Part shown: one piece after another, positions 1 through 7,911 of the stretch
Layout of the letters: each line of letters starts with the position of its first letter
Position numbering within the stretch: position 1 is the first letter of the stretch
DNA from: SIG565 sp045656145
Lineage (GTDB): Bacteria > Bacillota > Clostridia > Oscillospirales > Acutalibacteraceae
Direction of reading: 5' to 3'
Assembly (NCBI GenBank): GCA_045656145.1
Contig: JAZOQP010000031.1
Span: forward strand, 36,452-100,451
Length of the DNA stretch: 64,000 bases
Notes under the pieces: generated by a model
Seen by the model: only the letters and a program-made list of their open reading frames with translations
Databases searched by the model: none
What the model was told of the DNA's origin: nothing
Program-made: the position numbers and the translations under genes

Positions 1-483
1 AAAAGTCAATGGGATAAAGCCAAAGAACTTTTAATTTCTCAAAAACCTATTCTTCAGTCATACGTTATGGATGAAGTTTATGGGAAAATGGAAACAGGCG
101 AAGCGGCCATTGCCCCATATTACGCAGGAGATTTCTTAACAATGAAAGAAATCAATCCCGACCTTGAATTTTGCTATCCAAAAGAAGGCACAAATATATT
201 CGTTGATGCAATTTGTGTTCCGAAATCTTCGCAAAATTATGAAGCCGCAATGATGTTTATTAACTTTATGCTCGAGCCCGATATTGCCCTTGCAAACGCC
301 GATTATATAGGATATGCAACTCCTAATATTGCGGTTAGAGAAAATCCAGAATACTACTATTATCAAAACGAAATTTTATATCCCGATAAAGCTAATAAAC
401 CTAAAACTCAATATTTCACCGATATCGACCCAGAAACCAGATTTTATTATGAAAATCTTTGGATAGATATTAAACTGGATTAA
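1..483 (+). CDS. potD: ABC transporter substrate-binding protein, PotD type (3' part)
   Basis: The frame is open from the first base, so the gene begins before the window; about 160 C-terminal residues are visible. PotD-type proteins capture spermidine or putrescine outside the membrane and deliver them to the PotABC permease. The visible part has the family's GEAAIAPYYAGD segment, then PKEGTNIFVDAICVPK and INFMLEPDIA, ending with the YIGYATPN motif. Substrate preference cannot be judged because the N-terminal lobe is missing. A strong hairpin follows directly, so this is probably the last gene of a pot operon lying to the left. Assignment to the polyamine-binding family is firm; the exact substrate is inference. 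Confidence 0.85.
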   Translation, partial: KSQWDKAKELLISQKPILQSYVMDEVYGKMETGEAAIAPYYAGDFLTMKEINPDLEFCYPKEGTNIFVDAICVPKSSQNYEAAMMFINFMLEPDIALANADYIGYATPNIAVRENPEYYYYQNEILYPDKANKPKTQYFTDIDPETRFYYENLWIDIKLD

Positions 484-488
484 AAAAA

Positions 489-520
489 GACTTGAAGTTC
501 ATTAACTTCAAGTCTTTTTT
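489..520. terminator. Bidirectional terminator between potD and xer gene
   Basis: An 11-bp perfect stem (489-499 with 504-514) with loop CATT is followed by T6, and preceded by A7 on the other side, so it can stop transcription from both directions. Its right T-run overlaps the stop codon of the minus-strand recombinase gene. Confidence 0.9.
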
Positions 521-1406
521 ATCTTGCAAGTGGATGGAATTTCTTATATGCAGATGCATATTTATTTTTCATAATTTGAGCATAAACCTGCGTTGAAGAA
601 ATATCGGCATGACCTAACATCTCTTTAATATCGGATAATTGAGCGCCATTCTCCAAAAGATGAGCCGCAAACGAATGGCGAAGAGTGTGCGGAGTAATAT
701 CTTTTTTAATTTTTGCCTCTGTTGCATACTGTTTAATAATTTTCCAAAAGCCTTGGCGTGTCATTACTTGTCCATTCATATTGGTAAACAAATAATCGTT
801 TTCTTCATCAGAAACCAAGAAAACTCTAACGCTGTTTATGTATTTTGAAATAGTTTTTACAGCATCTGGATAAATCGGAATAATTCTTTCATTTTTATCA
901 TTTTTTAAATGCAAAATACCGATATTAAGATTTATATCGGATAATTTAAGCGAAATTAATTCCGAAACCTTAATGCCCGTTGCATAAAGAAGTTGTAACA
1001 TCGCCTTATCTCTGCAACTTTTAAAATCATTTCCTGCAGGCTGATTTAAAAGGGTTAAAACCTCTTTGTTGGTTAATATTTCAGGAAGTTTCTTTTGGGT
1101 ATGTAACTGAGAAATTTCCGACATTGGAGATTCACTCACATATCCCGCAGATACCAAATATTTAAAATAGCAACGAAGAGAAGCTACAGTTCTAGAAACA
1201 GAAGCTTCACTTTGCCCATTAGCTAACATATATTGAGTATATTTTTTTATAAAAACAGAATTAATATCAGAAATCTTTTTAGAACTAAATGTATTGCAAT
1301 AGGTTTCAAATTTAGAAATATCGCGAGAATATGAATCAACTGTGCTATTAGAAGATTTTTTCACATTTATTAAAAAATCGGTAAATTCATTAATATAACA
1401 ATTCAT
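519..1406 (-). CDS. Tyrosine recombinase, XerC/XerD type
   Basis: 295 aa, the normal Xer size. An N-terminal SAM-like DNA-binding domain (about residues 1-95) precedes the catalytic domain. Visible catalytic residues are His240 and Arg243 (HTLRHSFAAHLL), His266 (LGHAD) and the nucleophile Tyr275; a Lys in the beta-hairpin region (168-171) is also present. The first catalytic Arg, normally in ATGLRVSEL, is Lys146 here (ATGIKVSEL; codon AAG at 969-971). Xer proteins resolve chromosome dimers at dif, and some paralogues serve mobile elements. It lies 18 bp downstream of spoIIM in the same operon, so it is probably a chromosomal xerD-like gene. The start ATG follows an AAGGAAG ribosome-binding site. 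The Arg-to-Lys change leaves activity uncertain. Confidence 0.85.
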   Translation of the reverse strand: MNCYINEFTDFLINVKKSSNSTVDSYSRDISKFETYCNTFSSKKISDINSVFIKKYTQYMLANGQSEASVSRTVASLRCYFKYLVSAGYVSESPMSEISQLHTQKKLPEILTNKEVLTLLNQPAGNDFKSCRDKAMLQLLYATGIKVSELISLKLSDINLNIGILHLKNDKNERIIPIYPDAVKTISKYINSVRVFLVSDEENDYLFTNMNGQVMTRQGFWKIIKQYATEAKIKKDITPHTLRHSFAAHLLENGAQLSDIKEMLGHADISSTQVYAQIMKNKYASAYKKFHPLAR

Positions 1407-1424
1407 ACTCTCACTTCCTTTTCT

Positions 1425-2054
1425 TTAAAAATTAAACAGTCCTAAAAAAGAGCTTGACATTAATGCGTCAATTATTGCCGATAAAAGCAACAATAAAGCA
1501 GATAATGAAAAGCGTTTATAATAATTTTGGAAATTGCTTGATAAATTAACCGAATAAGATTTTGGCATTGAAATTTTTAGCAAAACCGAGGAATATGTAA
1601 AAGATGTTTTACTACAAAGAATCAATGCAAAAATTAAAACTATGTTTACCGGAATAAAAAACAACGCATTAAAAGCAATACCTTTTAAAAGATAATTTGA
1701 ATAAATATATCCGGTATAAACGCCAATTAATGAACCCTTAAAAAAGATTAAAAGCGGAATCAAAACAACACCAATCAGCGAAGTTCCGCTCAAAAAAACA
1801 AATAAAAAAATCGGTAACGAATCCAAAATAGATTTAAAGGCAATAGTAATAAAGCTGCTCGAGTTTCGAGATGATAAAAAGCTTGAAAAGTAATCTTCTG
1901 AAGCTTTTTTAATCGGCTCATAATCCCTAACTAAAAAACATCCTATAATTAATCCAAAAACAAAAAATAATAGAAAAACGATATCTAATATATTATTTTT
2001 TAATCTTAAAAACACCCTACTTATGTTAAACCTAATAATTGCAGATTTTCTCAT
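1425..2054 (-). CDS. spoIIM: Stage II sporulation protein M
   Basis: About 209 aa from the ATG at 2054, which has a strong GGAGGAGA site just upstream; a longer frame reaches 2096 without such a site. Membrane segments lie near residues 24-44, 70-110, 115-135 and at the C-terminus. The central FKGSLIGVYTGYIYSNYLLKG region is typical of the SpoIIM/DUF95 family. In Bacillus, SpoIIM works with SpoIID and SpoIIP as the septal peptidoglycan machine that drives engulfment and anchors the complex in the mother-cell membrane. It is first in a two-gene operon with the Xer gene. Assignment rests on hydropathy, the glycine-rich core and the spoIIM-xer pairing, which is common in Clostridia. Confidence 0.75.
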   Translation of the reverse strand: MRKSAIIRFNISRVFLRLKNNILDIVFLLFFVFGLIIGCFLVRDYEPIKKASEDYFSSFLSSRNSSSFITIAFKSILDSLPIFLFVFLSGTSLIGVVLIPLLIFFKGSLIGVYTGYIYSNYLLKGIAFNALFFIPVNIVLIFALILCSKTSFTYSSVLLKISMPKSYSVNLSSNFQNYYKRFSLSALLLLLSAIIDALMSSSFLGLFNF

Positions 2055-2239
2055 TTCTCTCCTCCGTTCATAAAAATATATGAAACGAAGGGACAAGATA
2101 TTCCGAACACAATATATAGGTTTTAATTATATTGCCGATGCAATATAATGTGTTTTGATAGGTGTTATGTTACCTAAAGGCAAAATAAAAAATCACACTG
2201 AGTGCGATTTTGTCTAAGAGAATTGCCTTGTTTAATACT
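2055..2239 (-). promoter_or_regulatory. Structured 5' leader of spoIIM operon, with attenuator-like hairpin
   Basis: From the promoter at 2240-2267 the predicted transcript has a leader of about 180 nt with no ORF that I can support. It contains a terminator-like hairpin at 2191-2209 (8-bp stem, 3-nt loop, one G-T pair) followed on the minus strand by T6ATTTT, so transcription could end after about 45-50 nt. The 7-nt sequences at 2223-2229 and 2177-2183 are complementary and enclose it. Further on is a perfect 9-bp inverted repeat at 2127-2148 with loop CGAT. No riboswitch class is recognised. Attenuation or a small RNA are both possible; function is inference. Confidence 0.4.
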
Positions 2240-2267
2240 ATTATACACCTTTTTTAGATTATGTCAA
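2240..2267 (-). promoter_or_regulatory. Promoter of spoIIM-xer operon
   Basis: On the minus strand TTGACA (2262-2267) and TATAAT (2240-2245) are separated by 16 bp: perfect sigma-A hexamers. This indicates vegetative expression of the operon or of the short leader RNA. Confidence 0.8.
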
Positions 2268-2380
2268 CAAGAAATTTTATAAAAATTAATATTATGTAAA
2301 CTAATTATGTAAACCGCACTATATATTGAAAATTTTTGAAATTAGCATACTATAATTTGTGTTTTTATTTCAAAAAAATA

Positions 2381-2409
2381 TTGATTTATATTTTTTAATA
2401 TGATATAAT
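2381..2409 (+). promoter_or_regulatory. Promoter of fabG-like gene
   Basis: TTGATT (2381-2386) and TATAAT (2404-2409) are 17 bp apart; the start codon lies 33 bp downstream of the -10. The A+T-rich stretch between the two divergent promoters (2268-2380) holds nothing else that I can identify. Confidence 0.65.
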
Positions 2410-2442
2410 CACTTTCGAAATATTATTTAAGGCGGAAAAATT

Positions 2443-3183
2443 ATGGAAACTAAAAAAACTGTTGTTATCACAGGGGCTTCAAAAGGCATAGGCGCACATA
2501 TGGCGATATATTTCGCCGAGAATGGTTGGAATGTTGTTATAGGATATAATAATTCGGCTGAATCAGCATTTTTGCTTCGAAATTCCCTAACGCAAAACGG
2601 TCATTCGGTATATGCACATAAAGTTAACGTTACCAATAAACTTGAAGCCGATTTGCTAATTAAAGAAGCTATTTATAAATTTGGTAAAGTTGATGTTCTC
2701 ATTAATAATGCCGGAGTTTCTTCACAAAAACTTTTCACAGAAATCAGCGAGCACGAATGGAACGCTATGTTAGATGTTAATTTAACCGGTGCCTTCAATT
2801 GCTGCCAAGCAGTACTCCCCCATATGATTTCAAACAAAAACGGAAAAATTATTAATATTTCTTCGGTTTGGGGAATTTGCGGCGCTTCTTGCGAAACTCA
2901 TTATTCTGCAAGCAAAGCAGGCGTAATTGGTCTTACAAAAGCGCTTGCCAAAGAAATGGGACCAAGTGGAATAACTGTTAACTGCATTGCTCCGGGAATT
3001 ATTGATACCCAAATGAACGCCCACTTAACTCCTGATGAATTAGCTGAATTTGTTAACGATCTACCAATCTCAAGAATTGGAAACACTTTAGAGGTTGCAA
3101 AAACAGCATATTTCTTAGCTTCAGACGGTGCCGATTATATAACAGGCCAAACAATAGCGGTAGATGGTGGCCTTACAATTTAA
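2443..3183 (+). CDS. fabG: SDR-family oxidoreductase, FabG-like
   Basis: 246 aa, the typical FabG length. The NAD(P) motif TGASKGIG (residues 10-17), the NNAG motif, and the catalytic Ser with YxxxK (HYSASKAG) are intact, and the C-terminus GQTIAVDGG is the usual FabG ending. FabG reduces 3-oxoacyl-ACP in fatty acid elongation, but many homologues act on other substrates. The gene stands alone, away from other fab genes, with its own promoter and terminator, so a role outside the core fatty acid cycle is possible. The ATG at 2443 follows AAGGCGGA. Family certain, substrate uncertain. Confidence 0.75.
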   Translation: METKKTVVITGASKGIGAHMAIYFAENGWNVVIGYNNSAESAFLLRNSLTQNGHSVYAHKVNVTNKLEADLLIKEAIYKFGKVDVLINNAGVSSQKLFTEISEHEWNAMLDVNLTGAFNCCQAVLPHMISNKNGKIINISSVWGICGASCETHYSASKAGVIGLTKALAKEMGPSGITVNCIAPGIIDTQMNAHLTPDELAEFVNDLPISRIGNTLEVAKTAYFLASDGADYITGQTIAVDGGLTI

Positions 3184-3191
3184 TTGCAAAC

Positions 3192-3224
3192 AAAAAATCA
3201 GTAGGTCTTACCTACTGATTTTTT
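3192..3224. terminator. Bidirectional terminator between fabG and mutS2
   Basis: A 15-bp stem (3192-3206 with 3210-3224) with loop CTT has A and T runs on either side, serving the convergent fabG-like gene and the end of the mutS2 operon. It overlaps the mutS2 stop codon. Confidence 0.9.
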
Positions 3225-5592
3225 ATTTTAGTTCTGCTATTGTAACTCCGTTTTCGCCTTCACCAAAGAGTCCTACTCTAAAAGTTTTAATAAATTTATT
3301 ATTGCGCAAATATTTATGAACCGCTGCTCTAAGCACTCCTGTTCCCTTGCCGTGAATAATAGTTACCGAATGAATACCTGTTACAACAGCGTTATCAAGA
3401 AATCTTTCGAGTTCAATTAAAGCCTCATCGGAAGCTAATCCTCTAATATCAATCTCGGTTGAAGCATTTCTATCTAAATTAGATGGAGTTTTAACCGAGA
3501 GCTCAGCCTTTTTCTTTGGCTTTTCTTCCAATAACATAAGGTTATCAAATTCTACCCAAAGTTTCATATTGCCCGCAGCAATCAAAGCTTTCCCCGATTT
3601 TTGCGAAATTTCACTCACAATGCCGTTCTTTTCAATATCCATAATCTGAACCGAATCACCAACAAGAAGCGCTCGCGGCAATTTATAGTCTATTCTAAGG
3701 CGCTCTTTAACAGGGTTTGATTCATCAAGAAGCGAATTAATTTGATTTTTAGCAATTGATTTTGCATTTCTTAATTTTTCAGCGGAATTTTCTTTATTAA
3801 ATTCCTTTTTGATTTCTTCAAGTTCATTAAGAAGCGCATTTGATTTATATCTTGCATTATCAACTATATATGATGCATCAGTTTTTGCCTTCTCTAAAAT
3901 ATCATCATATTTCTTTTGGGCTTCATCTAATTTTTCATCAGAAACTCTTTTTTGCTCAAGCAATCTTAATTTAAGATTTTCAACATCTTTTAAACGCTTT
4001 TCGGCTAAAGATCGCTCCTTCTCAAGAGAAGAAATAATGTTTTCAAATTTTCTATCTTCTTCACTTATCAGGGATTCGGCTTCTTCGATTATATTTAATT
4101 CGAGACCTAGTTTTTCCGAAATAGCAAAAGCATTAGAGCGCCCGGGAACACCCACTAGTAGTTTATATGTAGGACGAAGGGTCTCAACATCAAATTCACA
4201 GCTTGCATTCTCAACGCCATCGGTTGTTAGTGCATAGCTTTTTAGTTCTGCATAATGGGTTGTTGCAGCAATTCTGGCGCCTTTAAATTTAAGCTTTTTT
4301 AAAATTGCGGTAGCAAGCGCTGCGCCTTCAATCGGGTCGGTACCTGAGCCTAATTCGTCTATTAAAACAAGGCTAAAAGGAGTTGCTTTTTCAATAATTG
4401 AGATAATATTTACCATATGAGATGAAAATGTTGAAAGAGACTGCTCAATACTTTGCTCATCTCCTATATCTACCAGAATATTATCAAAAACAGAAATTTC
4501 GCTCTCATCATCGCAAGGAATCATTAGCCCACACATCGCCATTAATGTAAGCAAACCGAATGTTTTTAAAGTTACGGTCTTACCGCCCGTATTAGGACCT
4601 GTGATTACAAGGGTACTATAATTCTTACCAAGCGTTACCGAAATCGGCACAACTTCGTTTTTATCAATCAAAGGATGCCTTGCTTTTTTTAAATTTATAA
4701 CACCCTTAGAATTAATTTTTGGTAATGTAGCTTTCATTTTATATGCTAAAGAAGCCTTACCGAAAATGATGGCCAATTCATTAATAATTCTGAAGGAATT
4801 TTCAATTGTTTCGCCGTGTTCAGCCACCAAGGCTGATAATTCGGCTAAAATTCTCTCAATTTCGTCCTTCTCCTTACCCTTTAACACCCTAATATCATTG
4901 TTAATTTCAACAATAGCCATTGGCTCAATAAAAAGTGTTGCGCCGGAAGAGGAAGTATCATGAACAATACCGGGGAAATTACCTCGGTATTCATTTTTTA
5001 CGGGTACAACAAATCTGCCATCACGCTGAGTAACAATATTTTCCTGCAGGAATTTAGAAGATTCTCCCCTAACGGTTCTATCTAATTTCTCGCGAATTTT
5101 ATTGGTTGCCGCGGAAATTTTCCTTCTTATATTATAAAGTTCATCCGAAGCATTATCGGCAATAGATTCATCATTTTTAATACAAAATAATATTTTTTCT
5201 TCTAAAAATTTATTAGGAACAAGATTATCAAAATAGCCATCAATACAGGTTTTTTCGGAAATATTTACATTCTCTCTCCAACTTTTAAGCGTTCTTGTTA
5301 CCTGTAATGTGTGTGCAACCGATAGCAATTCACTTTCATTAAGCACACCGCCATAAAGTGCTCTCTTAATTGCATCGGCATTATCGGCCGCCTGAGATAA
5401 AGATGGCATAACGCTAAAGCCTAATAATTTATAGGCCGCAAAGGTTTTATTAAGATTGTTGATTACTTCATCTTCATCAAAACTCGGCGTGATATTCCTA
5501 GCTTTTTCTGCCGCGGATGCCAGCGGAATTTCATTAGATAACATTTGTAAAACCTTATCTAATTCCAAGGTTAAAAAATCTTTATTTTGCAA
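3223..5592 (-). CDS. mutS2: Endonuclease MutS2
   Basis: 789 aa, full length. The MutS-like ATPase core has Walker A GPNTGGKT, Walker B LVLIDELGSGTDP and the ATTHYAELK motif. A long charged coiled-coil region (about 510-640) follows, and a C-terminal Smr nuclease domain begins at DIRGLASDEA and contains IIHGKGTGVLR. MutS2 limits recombination and, in Bacillus, rescues collided ribosomes. The start is a TTG at 5592 with AGGAG 8 nt upstream. It is the last gene of the yqfC-to-mutS2 run, 11 bp after recO. Confidence 0.95.
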   Translation of the reverse strand: MQNKDFLTLELDKVLQMLSNEIPLASAAEKARNITPSFDEDEVINNLNKTFAAYKLLGFSVMPSLSQAADNADAIKRALYGGVLNESELLSVAHTLQVTRTLKSWRENVNISEKTCIDGYFDNLVPNKFLEEKILFCIKNDESIADNASDELYNIRRKISAATNKIREKLDRTVRGESSKFLQENIVTQRDGRFVVPVKNEYRGNFPGIVHDTSSSGATLFIEPMAIVEINNDIRVLKGKEKDEIERILAELSALVAEHGETIENSFRIINELAIIFGKASLAYKMKATLPKINSKGVINLKKARHPLIDKNEVVPISVTLGKNYSTLVITGPNTGGKTVTLKTFGLLTLMAMCGLMIPCDDESEISVFDNILVDIGDEQSIEQSLSTFSSHMVNIISIIEKATPFSLVLIDELGSGTDPIEGAALATAILKKLKFKGARIAATTHYAELKSYALTTDGVENASCEFDVETLRPTYKLLVGVPGRSNAFAISEKLGLELNIIEEAESLISEEDRKFENIISSLEKERSLAEKRLKDVENLKLRLLEQKRVSDEKLDEAQKKYDDILEKAKTDASYIVDNARYKSNALLNELEEIKKEFNKENSAEKLRNAKSIAKNQINSLLDESNPVKERLRIDYKLPRALLVGDSVQIMDIEKNGIVSEISQKSGKALIAAGNMKLWVEFDNLMLLEEKPKKKAELSVKTPSNLDRNASTEIDIRGLASDEALIELERFLDNAVVTGIHSVTIIHGKGTGVLRAAVHKYLRNNKFIKTFRVGLFGEGENGVTIAELK

Positions 5593-5603
5593 TTTATATA
5601 CTC

Positions 5604-6341
5604 CTATAAAAGTGATTTAAAGAAATTTAGTGTTTGATAATTGCGGTCTGTTTGAAAAATAACAAATTCTTCGGTTATTTTGCTGAGTTTTTTTGCAGAA
5701 TCTTCAGGAATTGTAAAGTTAAAAATCCTTTTAAAGTCAGAATAAACAATATGCCTTAGGGTTGCCAATAATGTTTTATCAATATAGGCGTATCTGCCTT
5801 CTGTTTCACATTCTCGGCAACAAATGGAGCCATCCTCATAATAAAAGCACATTATATCATCTTCAAAATTGCCGCATTCAGAACAGGCTGATAAATCAGG
5901 CATATATCCCGAAATAGATAAAATTCTCAGTTCAAAAACCGATTTTAAAAGATAAATTGATTTATTGTCCTCTGCCAAAAAGTTTAAGGTGTTTAGGATT
6001 AAGCGAAGTTGTTCTTCGGCGTTTGTATCCTCAGGCACTAACTGAGACGCGAGTTCACAAAAATATTGAGCAAGACTTAATTTTAAAATATCAGAGCTAA
6101 TTTTAAAAAAGGAAGAAATCAGCGTTGCTTCCTTTACCTTATATGTATCTCCCGATAATGTAAATAAAAAATCACAATAACAAAATAAAGATGTTGATGC
6201 GTGATTTTTATGACTACTTTTTTTAGCCCCTGATACGAAAGCGCGAACTATTCCGTAATCAGCGGTAAGAATTGTGATAAGGCGGTCATTTTCCTTGACA
6301 TCCATCACTTTTATCACTAAACCCTTGCTTGTTCTTTGCAT
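5604..6341 (-). CDS. recO: DNA repair protein RecO
   Basis: 245 aa. An N-terminal OB fold is followed by a helical domain with a zinc-finger-like set of cysteines (CSECG near residue 160, then SICCREC). RecO loads RecA on SSB-coated single strands with RecR. Its start lies inside the small yqzL gene upstream and uses a GGGAGG site located in that coding sequence, so the two are probably translationally coupled. The era-yqzL-recO order is conserved in Bacillota. Confidence 0.92.
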   Translation of the reverse strand: MQRTSKGLVIKVMDVKENDRLITILTADYGIVRAFVSGAKKSSHKNHASTSLFCYCDFLFTLSGDTYKVKEATLISSFFKISSDILKLSLAQYFCELASQLVPEDTNAEEQLRLILNTLNFLAEDNKSIYLLKSVFELRILSISGYMPDLSACSECGNFEDDIMCFYYEDGSICCRECETEGRYAYIDKTLLATLRHIVYSDFKRIFNFTIPEDSAKKLSKITEEFVIFQTDRNYQTLNFFKSLL

Positions 6342-6435
6342 TAATATCCTCCCGGGTTTTCAGTTTTGAATATTCTATAAATTCAAGCGGTGAGCCGCTG
6401 CTTATAAAATTATTCCAAGCCTCATTTATATTCAT
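6286..6435 (-). CDS. yqzL: YqzL-like small protein
   Basis: A 49-codon frame from ATG at 6435 to TGA at 6286-6288, preceded by a strong GGAGGG site 7-8 nt upstream. The product starts MNINEAWNNFISSGSPLEF, with the W..F..SG.P...Y pattern of YqzL proteins, which sit between era and recO in many Bacillota; their function is unknown. It overlaps the first 56 bp of recO in another frame, and its C-terminal half is therefore constrained by recO. Position, start site and sequence pattern agree. It is too short for most gene callers and easily missed. Confidence 0.65.
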   Translation of the reverse strand: MNINEAWNNFISSGSPLEFIEYSKLKTREDINAKNKQGFSDKSDGCQGK

Positions 6436-6496
6436 AACTATCCCTCCAAAATTAATGTTTACTGAAAGGATAAAATATATTTAAGGAAAAATATTA

Positions 6497-7417
6497 CTAA
6501 TCGAGTCCAAATGTGTGAAGAAGAGATTGCCTGTTTCTCCAGTCTTCCTTAACCTTAACCCATAATTTAATATTTGCTTTTATACCAAAAAACTTTTCAA
6601 CATCGTGTCTTGAAAGGGTTCCAATTCGCTTTAGCATTTCTCCGCCCTTACCGATAATAATGCCTTTATGGGAATCTTTTTCGCAGTAAATCACCGCTTC
6701 AACTTCCAAAACAGGTTCATTATTCTTAGAGTCGCGTTCAAAAAAACGTTCAATATCAACCGCAATACCGTGCGGAACTTCATGAGATAAAATTCTAAGA
6801 AGTTTTTCTCTGATAAGCTCAGCAACAATAGTTTTTTCATTTTGGTCTGTAACGGCATCATCAGAAAAATAATGCACCGACTCTTTAGAAAACTTTGTTA
6901 CCTCTTCAACAATAATATTTACGCCATCTCCGCTTTTAGCTGAAAAAGGAATAACCGCAGAAAAATTAAAAACTTTCATATATGCATTAATAATTTCAAA
7001 TAAATCTTCCTTGTTTTCAAGCAAATCGATTTTGTTGATTCCTAAAATAGCAGGAATTTTGCGTTTTTTTATGTTTTCTATAAGTTCTAATTCTGCAGGC
7101 GGTAAATCATCTGCCTGAAATTTAAAACGCGGCACAGCCTCAACTATTAAAAGAGCCGCATCAATGTCAGACATTCCCTCGCCTACCGCTTTAATCATCT
7201 TCTCTCCTAAAACATTTTTAGGCTTATGAAAACCGGGTGTATCGATAAAAACGAGTTGTGTTTCCCCTGAATTTTTAACACCCATAATCTTTGTGCGGGT
7301 GGTTTGGGGCTTGTCCGATACAATGGAAATTTTTTCTCCTAAAATCTTATTAAGTAAAGAAGATTTACCAACATTTGCTCTGCCGATTATGCTAATAAAA
7401 GCCGATTTTGTAGCCAT
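6497..7417 (-). CDS. era: GTPase Era
   Basis: 306 aa. G1 GRANVGKSS, G3 DTPGFH, G4 NKID and a C-terminal KH RNA-binding domain (VIIGKGGEML region, written IIIGKGGEMLKRIG) are present. Era binds the 3' end of 16S rRNA and checks 30S assembly at the membrane. The ATG at 7417 follows ATAGGAG. It lies 8 bp after ybeY, another 16S maturation factor, and upstream of yqzL-recO. Confidence 0.96.
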   Translation of the reverse strand: MATKSAFISIIGRANVGKSSLLNKILGEKISIVSDKPQTTRTKIMGVKNSGETQLVFIDTPGFHKPKNVLGEKMIKAVGEGMSDIDAALLIVEAVPRFKFQADDLPPAELELIENIKKRKIPAILGINKIDLLENKEDLFEIINAYMKVFNFSAVIPFSAKSGDGVNIIVEEVTKFSKESVHYFSDDAVTDQNEKTIVAELIREKLLRILSHEVPHGIAVDIERFFERDSKNNEPVLEVEAVIYCEKDSHKGIIIGKGGEMLKRIGTLSRHDVEKFFGIKANIKLWVKVKEDWRNRQSLLHTFGLD

Positions 7418-7425
7418 AAATTCTC

Positions 7426-7911
7426 CTATTCTTTAACTATTGCTAAACCTAAGTTTTCTAAAATTGCCTCTTCTTTTTCTCTCATTAAAGCAGCCTCTAA
7501 GCCACCTTCAACATGGTCATAACCTAAAAGATGAAGCATTGAATGAACGGTTAAAAATGACATTTCACGCTCTAGAGTATGACCATATAAATCAGCCTGA
7601 GCTACTGCATGTTCAACCGAAATCACAATATCGCCAAGCATTTTATTAGAAGTTTCAGGGTTAGTATCATAAACACCATCAACACCCAAAGGGAAAGACA
7701 AAACATCGGTTGAATTCTCAATATTTCTGAACTCTGTATTCATCTTTTTAATTTCTTCATCATTAACAAATGTAACGTTAACTTCCGCATTTTCTTTAAA
7801 ATTTTCGGAATTAAGAGTTGCAATACAAGATTTTCTTACAAATAATCTAATTCCCGTTGGAAGTTTCACTTCCTTTTGTCTATCTGAAATATTTACCTTA
7901 ACCTTAATCAT
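7426..7911 (-). CDS. ybeY: Endoribonuclease YbeY
   Basis: About 161 aa from the ATG at 7911, which overlaps the phoH stop by 8 nt (ATGATTAA) and has GGAAGAGG upstream; a longer frame up to 7965 lies inside phoH. The zinc site HxxxHxxxxxH is present as HSMLHLLGYDH near the C-terminus. YbeY matures the 3' end of 16S rRNA and takes part in ribosome quality control. The phoH-ybeY-era order is the usual Bacillota arrangement. Confidence 0.94.
   Translation of the reverse strand: MIKVKVNISDRQKEVKLPTGIRLFVRKSCIATLNSENFKENAEVNVTFVNDEEIKKMNTEFRNIENSTDVLSFPLGVDGVYDTNPETSNKMLGDIVISVEHAVAQADLYGHTLEREMSFLTVHSMLHLLGYDHVEGGLEAALMREKEEAILENLGLAIVKE

Noticed and set aside
519..1406. Integrase of the tRNA-Gln unit
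   Set aside because: The Xer-type gene is 10 kb away, co-transcribed with spoIIM and of chromosomal Xer size; nothing ties it to the tRNA-Gln repeat.
3809..4237. 142-codon plus-strand frame inside mutS2
   Set aside because: Antisense shadow of the MutS2 coiled-coil region; Ser-rich composition comes from reverse reading of Glu/Lys codons.
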